5,819 bases of DNA, from assembly GCA_913776795.1 (NCBI GenBank), contig CAJYRH010000293.1:1-5819 (forward strand). The letters run 5' to 3'. Numbering within the stretch: position 1 is the first letter of the stretch; each line of letters opens with the position of its first letter. Position numbers and translations under genes: made by a program. The stretch is from an uncultured Pseudorhodoferax sp. (GTDB lineage: Bacteria > Pseudomonadota > Gammaproteobacteria > Burkholderiales > Burkholderiaceae). Positions 1 through 5,726 of this stretch are shown piece by piece. Below the pieces are notes generated by a model. The model saw nothing but the letters and a program-made list of their open reading frames with translations, was not told the origin of the DNA and did no database searches.

Positions 1-998
1 CCACTGCCCGGGCTGGCCAGCACCGTGCCCAGCACCTTGGCCAGCAGGCGCACGCCCACCACACCCAGCACCAGTGCCGCGCCGGCCGCGGTCCAGACCG
101 TGCCGGCGGCCACGGTGGAGACCAGCACGAACATCAGCATGGTCAGCATCGAGGCGGCGGTACCGAGTTGCCGTGGCCAGATCCAGGGCCGCGGGTTGAG
201 CTGCTTGAGCAGCAGGCCCGCCAGCAGCGCCGACAGCGCAGCCGATCCGCCCACCAGCGTGGCCAGCGCCGTGCTGGCCGCGATCAGCGCGAGCAACAGC
301 ATGGAGGTGTTCTCGCTGGTCGGGTTCATCACGCGCAGCGCGGCGCGCATGGCCAGGCCCAGCAGCGCGGCCACGGCCAGCGACGAACCGAGCAGCTTGA
401 ACAGCGGCGCGATGGTCTCCAGCACGCCCGTGTTCTCGCCGGCCTCGATGAGCCGGGCCAGCGCGCTGCCGATGGTCAGCGCGTACAGCGTGGACAGCGT
501 GGACAGGGCGATCGCGCGCTCGGTCACCGGCCCCGCCGCATGCGTGTCCATGACCACGCGCGTCAGCACCGCGGGCGAGGCCACCACCGCCACCACGGCC
601 AGGGCCTGCGCGGCAATGGGTGCCACCTCGAACTGGCGCAGCAGCCAATACACGGCGATGAAGCTCAGCAGCGATTCGGCCAGCGACTGAACCAGAACCA
701 TCGGGTTGTGCTGGAACCAGCGCACGGAGATGCGGGCGCCAGCCTCGAAGAGCACCACGGCGATCGCGATCTCCAGCAGCAGCAGGGCATTGCCTGTCAG
801 CGGCCAGGCCGCGTCGGCCAGGCCGAAGAACCCGGCGATGGCGCCGACCACCGAGTAGCCCGCCACCTTGGGCAGGCCGCTGTGGCGCTGCACCAGGTAG
901 CCGGCTGCGGCCGCACAGGCCAGCACCAGCGACCAGGCCAGCGTGGGCAGGCTGGCGCTGGCGCCTTCAGCGTTCCAGGAGGTCAGCAGGTCCTGCAT
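1..998 (-). CDS. Cation:proton antiporter, Kef/CPA2-type (partial, C-terminus off the left edge)
   Basis: The first 332 codons of an integral membrane protein are visible and the frame is still open at base 1. The translation is almost entirely hydrophobic helices broken by short polar loops. About nine or ten spans can be picked out, starting near residues 19-36, 45-60, 71-88, 100-120, 128-150 and 162-181. The layout fits the Na+/H+ exchanger membrane domain of the CPA2 (Kef-like) family, which exchanges monovalent cations for protons across the inner membrane. E85 in VVLFEAGARIS sits where Kef proteins have a conserved glutamate. The ATG at 998 is chosen because AGGAGA (1009-1014 on this strand) lies 10 bases upstream. 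The gene overlaps the end of the Gcr-family gene by 32 bp, so the two are probably co-transcribed. Any C-terminal TrkA-N domain would lie outside the window. The substrate ion cannot be told from sequence. Confidence 0.82.
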   Translation of the reverse strand, partial: MQDLLTSWNAEGASASLPTLAWSLVLACAAAAGYLVQRHSGLPKVAGYSVVGAIAGFFGLADAAWPLTGNALLLLEIAIAVVLFEAGARISVRWFQHNPMVLVQSLAESLLSFIAVYWLLRQFEVAPIAAQALAVVAVVASPAVLTRVVMDTHAAGPVTERAIALSTLSTLYALTIGSALARLIEAGENTGVLETIAPLFKLLGSSLAVAALLGLAMRAALRVMNPTSENTSMLLLALIAASTALATLVGGSAALSALLAGLLLKQLNPRPWIWPRQLGTAASMLTMLMFVLVSTVAAGTVWTAAGAALVLGVVGVRLLAKVLGTVLASPGS

Positions 999-2997
999 CG
1001 GAAGGTAGTCTCCTTGGGTTGTCTTCGTCGCGCGCATCGGCAGGGCCGCGGACCGGCAGGAAGAACTGCAGCGGCCGGCGGCGCAGGCGGTTGCGGATGG
1101 CAGCGTAGATGCGGGCGCGGTCCACGCCGCTCACGTTGTGGGCGCGGGCCGCGACGCGGAACGCGAGGTAGAAGCTGACCAGCACATTGAGCACGCCGAT
1201 CAGCGGGATGGCGGCCACGCACCACCAGAAGACGTCCTCGCGCAGCACGGCCGGGCCCAGCGTGGCCGCGGCCGCAGCCAGCTGGCCGGAGGACAGCGTC
1301 ACATGGCGCACGTCCAGCGCCAGGCCGAAGAAGCCGAGGAAGGCCGGCACCAGGCCCAGCATGAAGCCCAGCGTGACGTTGGAGGCCAGGCCCGAGATGT
1401 TCTCGCGCATGAAACCGGCCCAGCGGGCTGCGCGCCCCGGACCCAGTGCGCGCGTGATGCGCGGGTTGTAGCGCAGGGCCGAGTCCAGCCGGTGCAGCAC
1501 GAACCAGTTCTCGGCCCAGCCACCGACCAGGCTCGCCGCGAACAGCAGCACGCCCGTGAAGGCCGCGTACAGCGCCGTGGGGCCGCGCAGGTCCAGCGAA
1601 TGCAGCACGTACCAGGCGCGGCTGGCGTCGATCATCGGCTCCCCCAGCGCGTGCAGCATGAACAGGCTCAGCCCGACCACGGCCGGCACCACCACCAGAA
1701 CGTTCCCCAGCACGGCGGCCACCTGCGAGCGCACCAGGTGCGTGATTTCGTCGACGAAGCGCGTCACGGCGTCGCCCGTCAGGTCCTTGAGCTTGGCGGC
1801 CATGGCCGGTGCCGTCATGGCCGGCTGCTTGGTGGCCAGCGTGCAGTGCAGTAACTGGATCAGCACGAAGCTCGCGGCATAGGCCACGCCCGACCAGAAC
1901 CCGCCCCAGAACGCCGACAGGCCCAGCGCCAGGATGCTGAACTTGAGCAGAACGGTGAAACCGGTCAGCAAGCCACCGCCGGCGGCCTTGCGCAGCATGC
2001 GCAGGTAGGCCGGCACGTCGCGCGTGATGTAGTGCTCGCCGGTCTCGGCGCTGCGCTCGGCCACCTTGGCCGCCAGCAGCGACGAATTGGCCGTGACCAG
2101 GGCACGCACGCTTTTCTTGTCCTGTTCGGCCTGGGCCAGCCGGGCGATCAGCCGCGCGCCGCTGGCCAGCGGCTTGCCGCCCAGCAGCATGTCCAGCAGT
2201 TCGCGCACACGCACGATGCGCTCGCGCAGCTGGCGCAAGCGGAACACCACGCCGACCGAGATGCCGTTCTCCTCCAGGTGGGCGTAGACATCGTTCACGG
2301 CCTGGCGACAGGCCTCCAGCCGCTCGCGCAGCTGCTGGGCGGCCGCGTTCACGGCCTCCTGCGAGGCGGTCTGGCGCACGGCACGCGCCAGCTGGTCCAC
2401 ATCGCTCACCAGGCAGTGGAAGGCGCGGTCCGCGCGCGACTTCTCGCCCATGCGCAGGCGCAGCTCCGGGGCGAAGCCGTTCGCCTGGATCTGGCCGGCG
2501 CAGTAGGTGAGGGCGTCCAGCACGATGCTTTCCCAGGGCGGCGTGCGCGGGTCGTCCGGGTCCGACAGCTGCGTCGCCAGGCGCTGCAGCAGCGGCTCGT
2601 CCAGGGCGGCCAGCCAGGCACCGTCGATGCGGCGGGGGAACGCCAGCGAGAACAGTGCCGAGGCGTCCACGGTCTCGGGCGTGCCCGGCAGCAGCTTGCG
2701 ACGCAGCCGCTCGGCGAACTCGCTCGCGAATGCCGTGCGCGGCGCAAACCCGTGGTCGCCCAGCAGCACCGAGAAATCCACCGCCAGCACCAGGGTGCGC
2801 CACCAGGCACGCAATTTGGGCAGCAGCTCGGGCCGCGCCTGCAGGGCGTCGACGAGGAATTGCACGCGGCTGACGGCAGCCGGCACCGACTTGCCGTCGC
2901 CGCGGATCCAGTCCAGGACGCGGATCAGCCAGATGTGGCGGTGGGCGAGCGGCGCCGACGGGTCCAGCGCATCCAGGATGCGGTTGATGTCCTGCAT
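967..2997 (-). CDS. Gcr-family multi-pass membrane protein, usually labelled 'site-specific recombinase'
   Basis: A 676-residue protein. The N-terminal half (about 1-335) is soluble, mostly helical and rich in Arg/Leu/Ala, with coiled-coil-like stretches near 200-240 and 250-300. The C-terminal half carries about six membrane segments, near 341-360, 366-386, 427-449, 473-493, 541-561 and 590-613, and ends in a basic then polar tail. The segment [17 protein letters not shown] (387-403) is a hallmark I recall for the family named after gonococcal Gcr (Pfam SpecificRecomb, COG4389). I see no tyrosine- or serine-recombinase catalytic motif, so the recombinase label should not be taken as a function. 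The ATG at 2997 lies 10 bp after the apaG stop. No Shine-Dalgarno sequence is visible, so translation may depend on coupling to apaG. The open frame continues upstream to 3495, but that part is a shadow of apaG. Family membership is confident; the biochemical role is unknown. Confidence 0.85.
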   Translation of the reverse strand: MQDINRILDALDPSAPLAHRHIWLIRVLDWIRGDGKSVPAAVSRVQFLVDALQARPELLPKLRAWWRTLVLAVDFSVLLGDHGFAPRTAFASEFAERLRRKLLPGTPETVDASALFSLAFPRRIDGAWLAALDEPLLQRLATQLSDPDDPRTPPWESIVLDALTYCAGQIQANGFAPELRLRMGEKSRADRAFHCLVSDVDQLARAVRQTASQEAVNAAAQQLRERLEACRQAVNDVYAHLEENGISVGVVFRLRQLRERIVRVRELLDMLLGGKPLASGARLIARLAQAEQDKKSVRALVTANSSLLAAKVAERSAETGEHYITRDVPAYLRMLRKAAGGGLLTGFTVLLKFSILALGLSAFWGGFWSGVAYAASFVLIQLLHCTLATKQPAMTAPAMAAKLKDLTGDAVTRFVDEITHLVRSQVAAVLGNVLVVVPAVVGLSLFMLHALGEPMIDASRAWYVLHSLDLRGPTALYAAFTGVLLFAASLVGGWAENWFVLHRLDSALRYNPRITRALGPGRAARWAGFMRENISGLASNVTLGFMLGLVPAFLGFFGLALDVRHVTLSSGQLAAAAATLGPAVLREDVFWWCVAAIPLIGVLNVLVSFYLAFRVAARAHNVSGVDRARIYAAIRNRLRRRPLQFFLPVRGPADARDEDNPRRLPSDAGPADLLER
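1009..1014 (-). promoter_or_regulatory. Shine-Dalgarno sequence of the antiporter gene
   Basis: AGGAGA on the minus strand, 10 bases upstream of the ATG at 998 and inside the 3' end of the preceding gene. It is the strongest ribosome-binding sequence in the leftward operon and decides the antiporter start. Because it is embedded in the upstream coding sequence, translation of the two genes may be coupled. Confidence 0.65.
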
Positions 2998-3007
2998 GGG
3001 GCGGGGC

Positions 3008-3403
3008 TCAATGCAGCACCCGTGCGCCGCCGCCGGTGGCCGTGTCGGCGTCGAGGATGAAGGCCGGGATCTCGACCTCGAAACGCGTGCCGTCCTCGGC
3101 GACGCAGAAGTAGCTGCCGCGCATCGAGCCGGTGGGCGTGTGCAGCCGACACCCGCTGGTGTACTGGAAGGATTCGCCCGGCCGCAGCAGCGGCTGCTGG
3201 CCGACCACGCCCAGGCCCTTGACCTCTTCGGTATGGCCATGGCCGTCGGTGATGATCCAGTGGCGCGAAACGAGCTGCGCGGGCACGTCGCCGCGGTTGT
3301 GGACGGTGATCTGGTAAGCGAAGCTGTAGACCGCCTGCTCGGGCGAGGACTGGTCCGGCAGGTAATGCGGCTGGGCCTCGGCCGTGAACTGGTACTTGGG
3401 CAT
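3008..3403 (-). CDS. apaG: ApaG family protein (Co2+/Mg2+ efflux-associated)
   Basis: A 131-residue protein, close to the ~125 residues of E. coli ApaG. It is a single DUF525/ApaG fibronectin-III-like beta-sandwich domain. Recognisable family features are [10 protein letters not shown] (27-36), [10 protein letters not shown] (47-56), the glycine-rich [15 protein letters not shown] (63-77) and the block from Y81 to Y98 containing SG, TP and GSM-GSY elements. In enterobacteria the gene is linked to cobalt resistance and magnesium homeostasis; the molecular activity is not settled. The ATG at 3403 gives the usual MPKYQF-type start, with TAGG nine bases upstream. Another ATG at 3412 would add three residues and cannot be excluded. 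The gene is divergent from rpe, an arrangement I recall from other Burkholderiales, and is probably the first gene of the leftward operon. Confidence 0.93.
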   Translation of the reverse strand: MPKYQFTAEAQPHYLPDQSSPEQAVYSFAYQITVHNRGDVPAQLVSRHWIITDGHGHTEEVKGLGVVGQQPLLRPGESFQYTSGCRLHTPTGSMRGSYFCVAEDGTRFEVEIPAFILDADTATGGGARVLH

Positions 3404-3469
3404 GGCCGGCATCCTACCTGCCCGCCTGCCGCGGAGGCGGAAAACCCGGCTCGGCGAAAATGCGGGCCC
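3404..3469. promoter_or_regulatory. Divergent apaG/rpe promoter region
   Basis: Sixty-six bases separate the two divergent start codons, so promoters for both genes must lie here or inside the opposing gene. For rpe, GAAAAT at 3456-3461 resembles a -10 element, but no good -35 sits 16-18 bp upstream and no Shine-Dalgarno sequence precedes the ATG. On the minus strand TAGG near 3413-3416 serves as ribosome-binding sequence for apaG. An inverted repeat (CCGCCT, 7-base loop, AGGCGG; 3422-3440) lies in the middle and could be an operator or only a GC-rich chance palindrome. Promoter elements are inferred by eye. Confidence 0.4.
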
Positions 3470-4168
3470 ATGACCGCCCCCCACAGCCGCCCCACCTACC
3501 GCATCGCCCCCTCCCTTCTGTCCGCCGATTTCACGCGGCTCGGCGAGGAAGTCGCCCATGTCATCGCTGCCGGCGCCGACTGGATCCACTTCGACGTGAT
3601 GGACAACCACTACGTCCCCAACCTGACGTTCGGCCCCATGATCTGCAAGGCGCTCAAGCCCCTGTGCAGGAAGGCCGACGGCACCCCCGTGCCCATCGAC
3701 GTGCACCTGATGGTGCAGCCCGTGGACGCGCTGGCTGCCGCCTTCGCCGAGGCCGGCGCCGACCTGATCAGCTTCCACCCCGACGCCAGCACCCACGTGC
3801 ACCGCAGCGTGCAGGCGATCCGGGCGGCTGGCTGCAAGGCCGGCGTGGTGTTCAACCCGGCTGCCCCTCTGGACGTGCTGGACTGGGTGCTGGAAGACCT
3901 GGACCTGGTGCTGATCATGAGTGTGAACCCCGGTTTCGGTGGCCAGGCCTTCATCGACAGCGCGTTGCGCAAGACCGAACTGGTGCGCAAGCGCATCGAC
4001 GCCATCGGCAAGGACATCCGGCTGGAGGTGGATGGCGGCATCAAGGCCGACAACATCGCCCGCGTGGCCGCGGCCGGCGCCGACACCTTTGTGGCCGGCA
4101 GCGCCATCTTCGGCCAGACGGATTACAAGGGCGTGATCGACAGGATGCGCGCCGCACTGGCAGGCTGA
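3470..4168 (+). CDS. rpe: Ribulose-phosphate 3-epimerase
   Basis: A complete 232-residue TIM-barrel enzyme of typical family length. It interconverts D-ribulose 5-phosphate and D-xylulose 5-phosphate in the cytoplasm, serving the pentose phosphate pathway (and the Calvin cycle if the host has one). Every family block is present: [10 protein letters not shown] (12-21), [12 protein letters not shown] (40-51), DVHLMV (77-82), [10 protein letters not shown] (150-159), EVDGGI (186-191) and VAGSAIFG (208-215). Expected metal ligands are H40, D42, H79 and D188; the acid/base aspartates are D42 and D188. The glycine/serine loop near 210-215 should bind the phosphate. The ATG at 3470 places these blocks correctly; the frame is open far upstream only because it runs antisense to apaG. 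Unlike many relatives, no gph or trpE follows directly; a 78-bp spacer and a small membrane-protein frame come next. Confidence 0.98.
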   Translation: MTAPHSRPTYRIAPSLLSADFTRLGEEVAHVIAAGADWIHFDVMDNHYVPNLTFGPMICKALKPLCRKADGTPVPIDVHLMVQPVDALAAAFAEAGADLISFHPDASTHVHRSVQAIRAAGCKAGVVFNPAAPLDVLDWVLEDLDLVLIMSVNPGFGGQAFIDSALRKTELVRKRIDAIGKDIRLEVDGGIKADNIARVAAAGADTFVAGSAIFGQTDYKGVIDRMRAALAG

Positions 4169-4195
4169 GGTCGGCGTCACGGTTCTGCCAACCTT

Positions 4196-4214
4196 GCGCC
4201 ACAGTGGCGCCACA
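4196..4214. repeat. Compact inverted/direct repeat downstream of rpe
   Basis: Seven-base arms GCGCCAC and GTGGCGC flank a single A (4196-4210). The unit GCGCCACA occurs twice in direct orientation (4196-4203 and 4207-4214), so a second palindrome GTGGCGCCAC is nested at 4204-4213. In RNA the first would form a GC-rich stem with a CAG loop about 28 bases after the rpe stop. No T-run follows on either strand, so it is not a classical intrinsic terminator. It may act as an mRNA 3'-end stabiliser, a Rho-assisted stop or a protein-binding site. Confidence 0.4.
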
Positions 4215-4229
4215 TTGAGCGCGCGGCGA

Positions 4230-4246
4230 GGCCCGACGATCGGGCC
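4230..4246 (+). repeat. Perfect hairpin directly before the small ORF start codon
   Basis: Seven-base arms GGCCCGA and TCGGGCC flank the loop CGA, ending one base before the ATG at 4247. If transcribed, the stem would occupy the place where a ribosome-binding sequence should be. It could block initiation, or mark a leaderless or regulated start, or end the rpe transcript. The lack of a following T-run argues against a simple terminator. Confidence 0.45.
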
Positions 4247-4387
4247 ATGGCCATCCCTCTTGTCTCCACGACGCGCATGCGCCGCGTGCCGCAGGCGCTG
4301 TGGAACCTCGGATTCGTCGGCCTGGCGCTGCTGATTCTCCTGCCGCTGTGGTGCGTGCTGATGCTGCGGCGGGTTCGAACGGGCTAA
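4247..4387 (+). CDS. Small single-span membrane protein, hypothetical (46 aa)
   Basis: A short frame with an ATG at 4247 and TAA at 4385-4387. The product has a basic N-terminal part (TTRMRR, residues 8-13), one clear hydrophobic helix from about N20 to L40 containing LALLILLPLW, and a basic end (RRVRTG). About 40 of its 46 sense codons end in G or C, like the real genes around it. A second ATG at 4274 (codon 10 after the first) would give a shorter form. No Shine-Dalgarno sequence is visible; a hairpin abuts the start. Its stop overlaps the stop of the convergent DUF2894-type gene by two bases, which fits a real gene boundary. I do not recognise a family. It could be a small membrane regulator or stress peptide, or a chance frame in GC-rich DNA. 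Confidence 0.5.
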   Translation: MAIPLVSTTRMRRVPQALWNLGFVGLALLILLPLWCVLMLRRVRTG

Positions 4388-4944
4388 GCCTTCTTCGGCC
4401 GGACTGTCTTCTTCCGGGCAGATGCCCTGGGCTTGGCCTGGGGTGCAGGCTTGGCCGTGGCCTGCGCCTGCAGATCCTCCAGCCAGGCCAGCGCGTCCAC
4501 CTGGGCCATGAAATGCCGCAAATACTCCGGCGCGCAGCCACGCATGAGCTGCAAGGCCTGGTGGACCAGGTGCTCCGAGTTCAGTGGACCGGGATTCTCC
4601 GGGGCGTCGGCCAGCGCGTGGTTCAGGCGCTGCTCGGCATGCAGCCGTGCCCAGGTGCTGCGGAAGAATTGCAGCATCTCGGGCTCGGCCGTCTGGCCTG
4701 CGCGCGGGCCATCGGGTGTGGCGGGCGGGCGCAGCACCTGCACCAGCCCCGCCAGCGGCCCCGGTGTCGGGGGGCGGCGCACAGCCGCCGCAGGAGCGGG
4801 CCGGGCCTGGGTGCGCAACGCGTCCAGGCGGGCCTGCAGCAACGCACGCTCGGCGCCCGTGCGTGTGGCCGCGCGCCTGGCCAGCGCCGCGACGAAGTGC
4901 GCGTGCAGCGGGTCGGTGGCGGCGCTGGCGTTCTGCTCACCCAC
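4384..4944 (-). CDS. DUF2894-type protein of unknown function
   Basis: A 186-residue soluble protein if read from the GTG at 4944. Residues 10-45 form a charged helix rich in Ala/Arg/Leu. Residues 48-85 are a Pro/Ala-rich linker. Residues 88-158 are a compact conserved-looking domain including EMLQFFRSTWARL (89-101), the ENPGPLNSEHLVHQAL segment (116-131), LMRGCAPEYLRHFM (133-146) and VDALAWLE (149-156). I recall this pattern as DUF2894, a family that follows OmpA-family genes in Burkholderiales. Residues 165-186 are a Lys/Pro/Arg tail with nine basic residues. The GTG overlaps the upstream stop by 8 bases (GTGGGTGA), typical of translational coupling. An ATG at 5022 would force an 86-bp overlap and read a Pro/Arg-rich shadow, so I reject it. 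The gene likely acts with the MotB-like protein; its function is unknown. Confidence 0.8.
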   Translation of the reverse strand: MGEQNASAATDPLHAHFVAALARRAATRTGAERALLQARLDALRTQARPAPAAAVRRPPTPGPLAGLVQVLRPPATPDGPRAGQTAEPEMLQFFRSTWARLHAEQRLNHALADAPENPGPLNSEHLVHQALQLMRGCAPEYLRHFMAQVDALAWLEDLQAQATAKPAPQAKPRASARKKTVRPKKA

Positions 4945-5593
4945 GTGGCTTGGCGTCGGTGCGGGTGGGCCGGGGCGTCGGCGCGATCTCCACGCGGCGG
5001 TTGCGCGCGCGGCCATCGGCATCGGCGTTGGAGGCGACGGCCTGCTCGGAGCCGAAGGCCGCGGCGAACACGGCCGAGGCGGGAATGCCTTCCTCGATGA
5101 GCGTGCGCGTGACGGTCAGCGCCCGCTGGGCCGAGAGTTCCCAGTTGTCGGCGAACTGGCGGTTGCTGGCGCGTACCTGGCGGTCGTCGGTGAAACCGCT
5201 GACCATCAGGATCTCCTCGCGCTGCTGCAGGTAGGTGGCCAGCGGGCCAGCCAGGCTTTGCAACAGCTGCCGGCCCTCGGGCTGCAGTTCGTTGGAGTTG
5301 AACGCGAACAGCACGCTGCCGCTGATGCCGATGCGGCCGTTGTCCAGTGTCACGCGGCCTGCCGCCAGCGGGCCGGACAGCGCCTGCTCCAGCGTCTGCA
5401 GCCGCTGCGTCTGCGCCTTGCGCTGGGCGATCTCGGCCTGCAGCCGCGTGTCCAGTTCCAGCTGCATGCCGATCACGCCGACCAGGATCAGCACGAAGGC
5501 GCCCAGCAGGCCAGCCATCAGGTCAGCGAACGCGGTCCACACCGGCGCGGCCGTGTCGTGGCCCAGGCCCTCATCGAAGTCTTCGGCGGTCAT
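4937..5593 (-). CDS. MotB/ZorB-like inner-membrane protein with OmpA peptidoglycan-binding domain
   Basis: A 218-residue protein. A short acidic cytoplasmic N-terminus is followed by one membrane span (about 25-45). D24 in WTAFADLMAGLL sits at its inner end, like the proton-carrying aspartate of MotB, ExbD and TolR. Residues 46-75 look like a helical or coiled-coil stalk. Residues 88-204 are an OmpA C-terminal domain with LFAFNSNEL (95-103), GFTDD (133-137), the MotB-like NWELSAQRA (150-158) and RARNRRVEI (195-203); D136 and R157 are the expected peptidoglycan contacts. The ATG at 5593 has GGGAG five bases upstream. An in-frame GTG at 5638 reads through a tandem repeat and is rejected. Such proteins pair with a MotA/ExbB-like partner to form a proton-driven stator anchored in the cell wall. 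Not flagellar motB by context: no flagellar genes flank it. Confidence 0.88.
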   Translation of the reverse strand: MTAEDFDEGLGHDTAAPVWTAFADLMAGLLGAFVLILVGVIGMQLELDTRLQAEIAQRKAQTQRLQTLEQALSGPLAAGRVTLDNGRIGISGSVLFAFNSNELQPEGRQLLQSLAGPLATYLQQREEILMVSGFTDDRQVRASNRQFADNWELSAQRALTVTRTLIEEGIPASAVFAAAFGSEQAVASNADADGRARNRRVEIAPTPRPTRTDAKPRG

Positions 5594-5598
5594 GGGTG

Positions 5599-5603
5599 CT
5601 CCC
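5599..5603 (-). promoter_or_regulatory. Shine-Dalgarno sequence of the MotB-like gene
   Basis: GGGAG on the minus strand, five bases upstream of the ATG at 5593. It fixes the start against the longer frame beginning with GTG at 5638. Confidence 0.6.
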
Positions 5604-5605
5604 TT

Positions 5606-5626
5606 CGGCCTGCGGCCTGCGGCCTG
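5606..5626. repeat. Three tandem 7-bp repeats (CGGCCTG)
   Basis: Three perfect copies end to end (CAGGCCG on the minus strand), ending three bases before the ribosome-binding sequence of the MotB-like gene. The unit is not a multiple of three, so copy changes would shift any frame read through it. They would not touch the chosen ATG or its ribosome-binding sequence. Confidence 0.85.
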
Positions 5627-5648
5627 CAGGGGGCGCACGGCTGCTCGA

Positions 5649-5667
5649 GGCGCTCCGGCGCAGCGCC
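5649..5667. repeat. Hairpin-forming inverted repeat in the spacer
   Basis: Arms GGCGCT and AGCGCC are separated by seven bases (CCGGCGC). No T-run follows on the minus strand, so it is not a typical intrinsic terminator for the gene to its right. It could trim or stabilise mRNA between the two genes. Confidence 0.4.
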
Positions 5668-5726
5668 CAGCGGCCTACCTCCGACGGCGGCTGCAGTGCG
5701 AGCGGCACCGGTTGGCCGGACGGCCC

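Larger units (their letters stand above)
5594..5726. other. 133-bp intergenic spacer, candidate dispersed repeat element
   Basis: This gap splits an otherwise tight minus-strand cluster. It is very GC-rich and shows no convincing coding frame of its own. It holds three tandem copies of CGGCCTG (5606-5626), a hairpin with six-base arms GGCGCT and AGCGCC (5649-5667), and several further short palindromes such as CTGCAG. Its texture resembles the palindromic intergenic elements scattered through Comamonadaceae-type genomes, but that is recollection only. It might also hold an internal promoter for the MotB-like gene; no clear -10/-35 is visible. Confidence 0.45.

Noticed and set aside
168..1178. 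336-codon plus-strand open frame
   Set aside because: Gln/Arg/Gly/His-rich low-complexity translation, antisense to the antiporter and the end of the Gcr gene; a typical shadow in GC-rich coding DNA.
983..2803. 606-codon minus-strand open frame
   Set aside because: Gly/Ala/Arg/Pro-rich shadow lying inside the Gcr-family gene in another frame, with no recognisable domain.
2507..3469. Long plus-strand open frame fused upstream of rpe
   Set aside because: It runs antisense to the Gcr-family gene and apaG with Ser/Arg-rich translation; the epimerase family starts at the ATG at 3470.
2998..3495. 166-codon N-terminal extension of the Gcr-family gene
   Set aside because: It overlaps all of apaG in another frame and translates to Ser/Arg/Pro-rich shadow sequence.
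3008..4213. 401-codon minus-strand frame continuous with apaG
   Set aside because: The portion upstream of apaG is a His/Gly/Val-rich antisense shadow of rpe; only the last 131 codons are ApaG.
4196..4246. Classical intrinsic terminator after rpe
   Set aside because: Both hairpins in the spacer lack a following T-run on either strand.
4945..5022. ATG start at 5022 for the DUF2894 gene
   Set aside because: It would add 26 Pro/Arg-rich residues and an 86-bp overlap with the OmpA-domain coding sequence; the GTG at 4944 gives a normal coupled start.
5594..5638. N-terminal extension of the MotB-like protein from GTG at 5638
   Set aside because: It reads through the tandem 7-mers, has no ribosome-binding sequence of its own, and the ATG at 5593 has GGGAG at ideal spacing.
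5606..5667. CRISPR-like or phage attachment repeat
   Set aside because: The repeats are three adjacent 7-mers and one hairpin, with no spacers, no integrase and no tRNA nearby.
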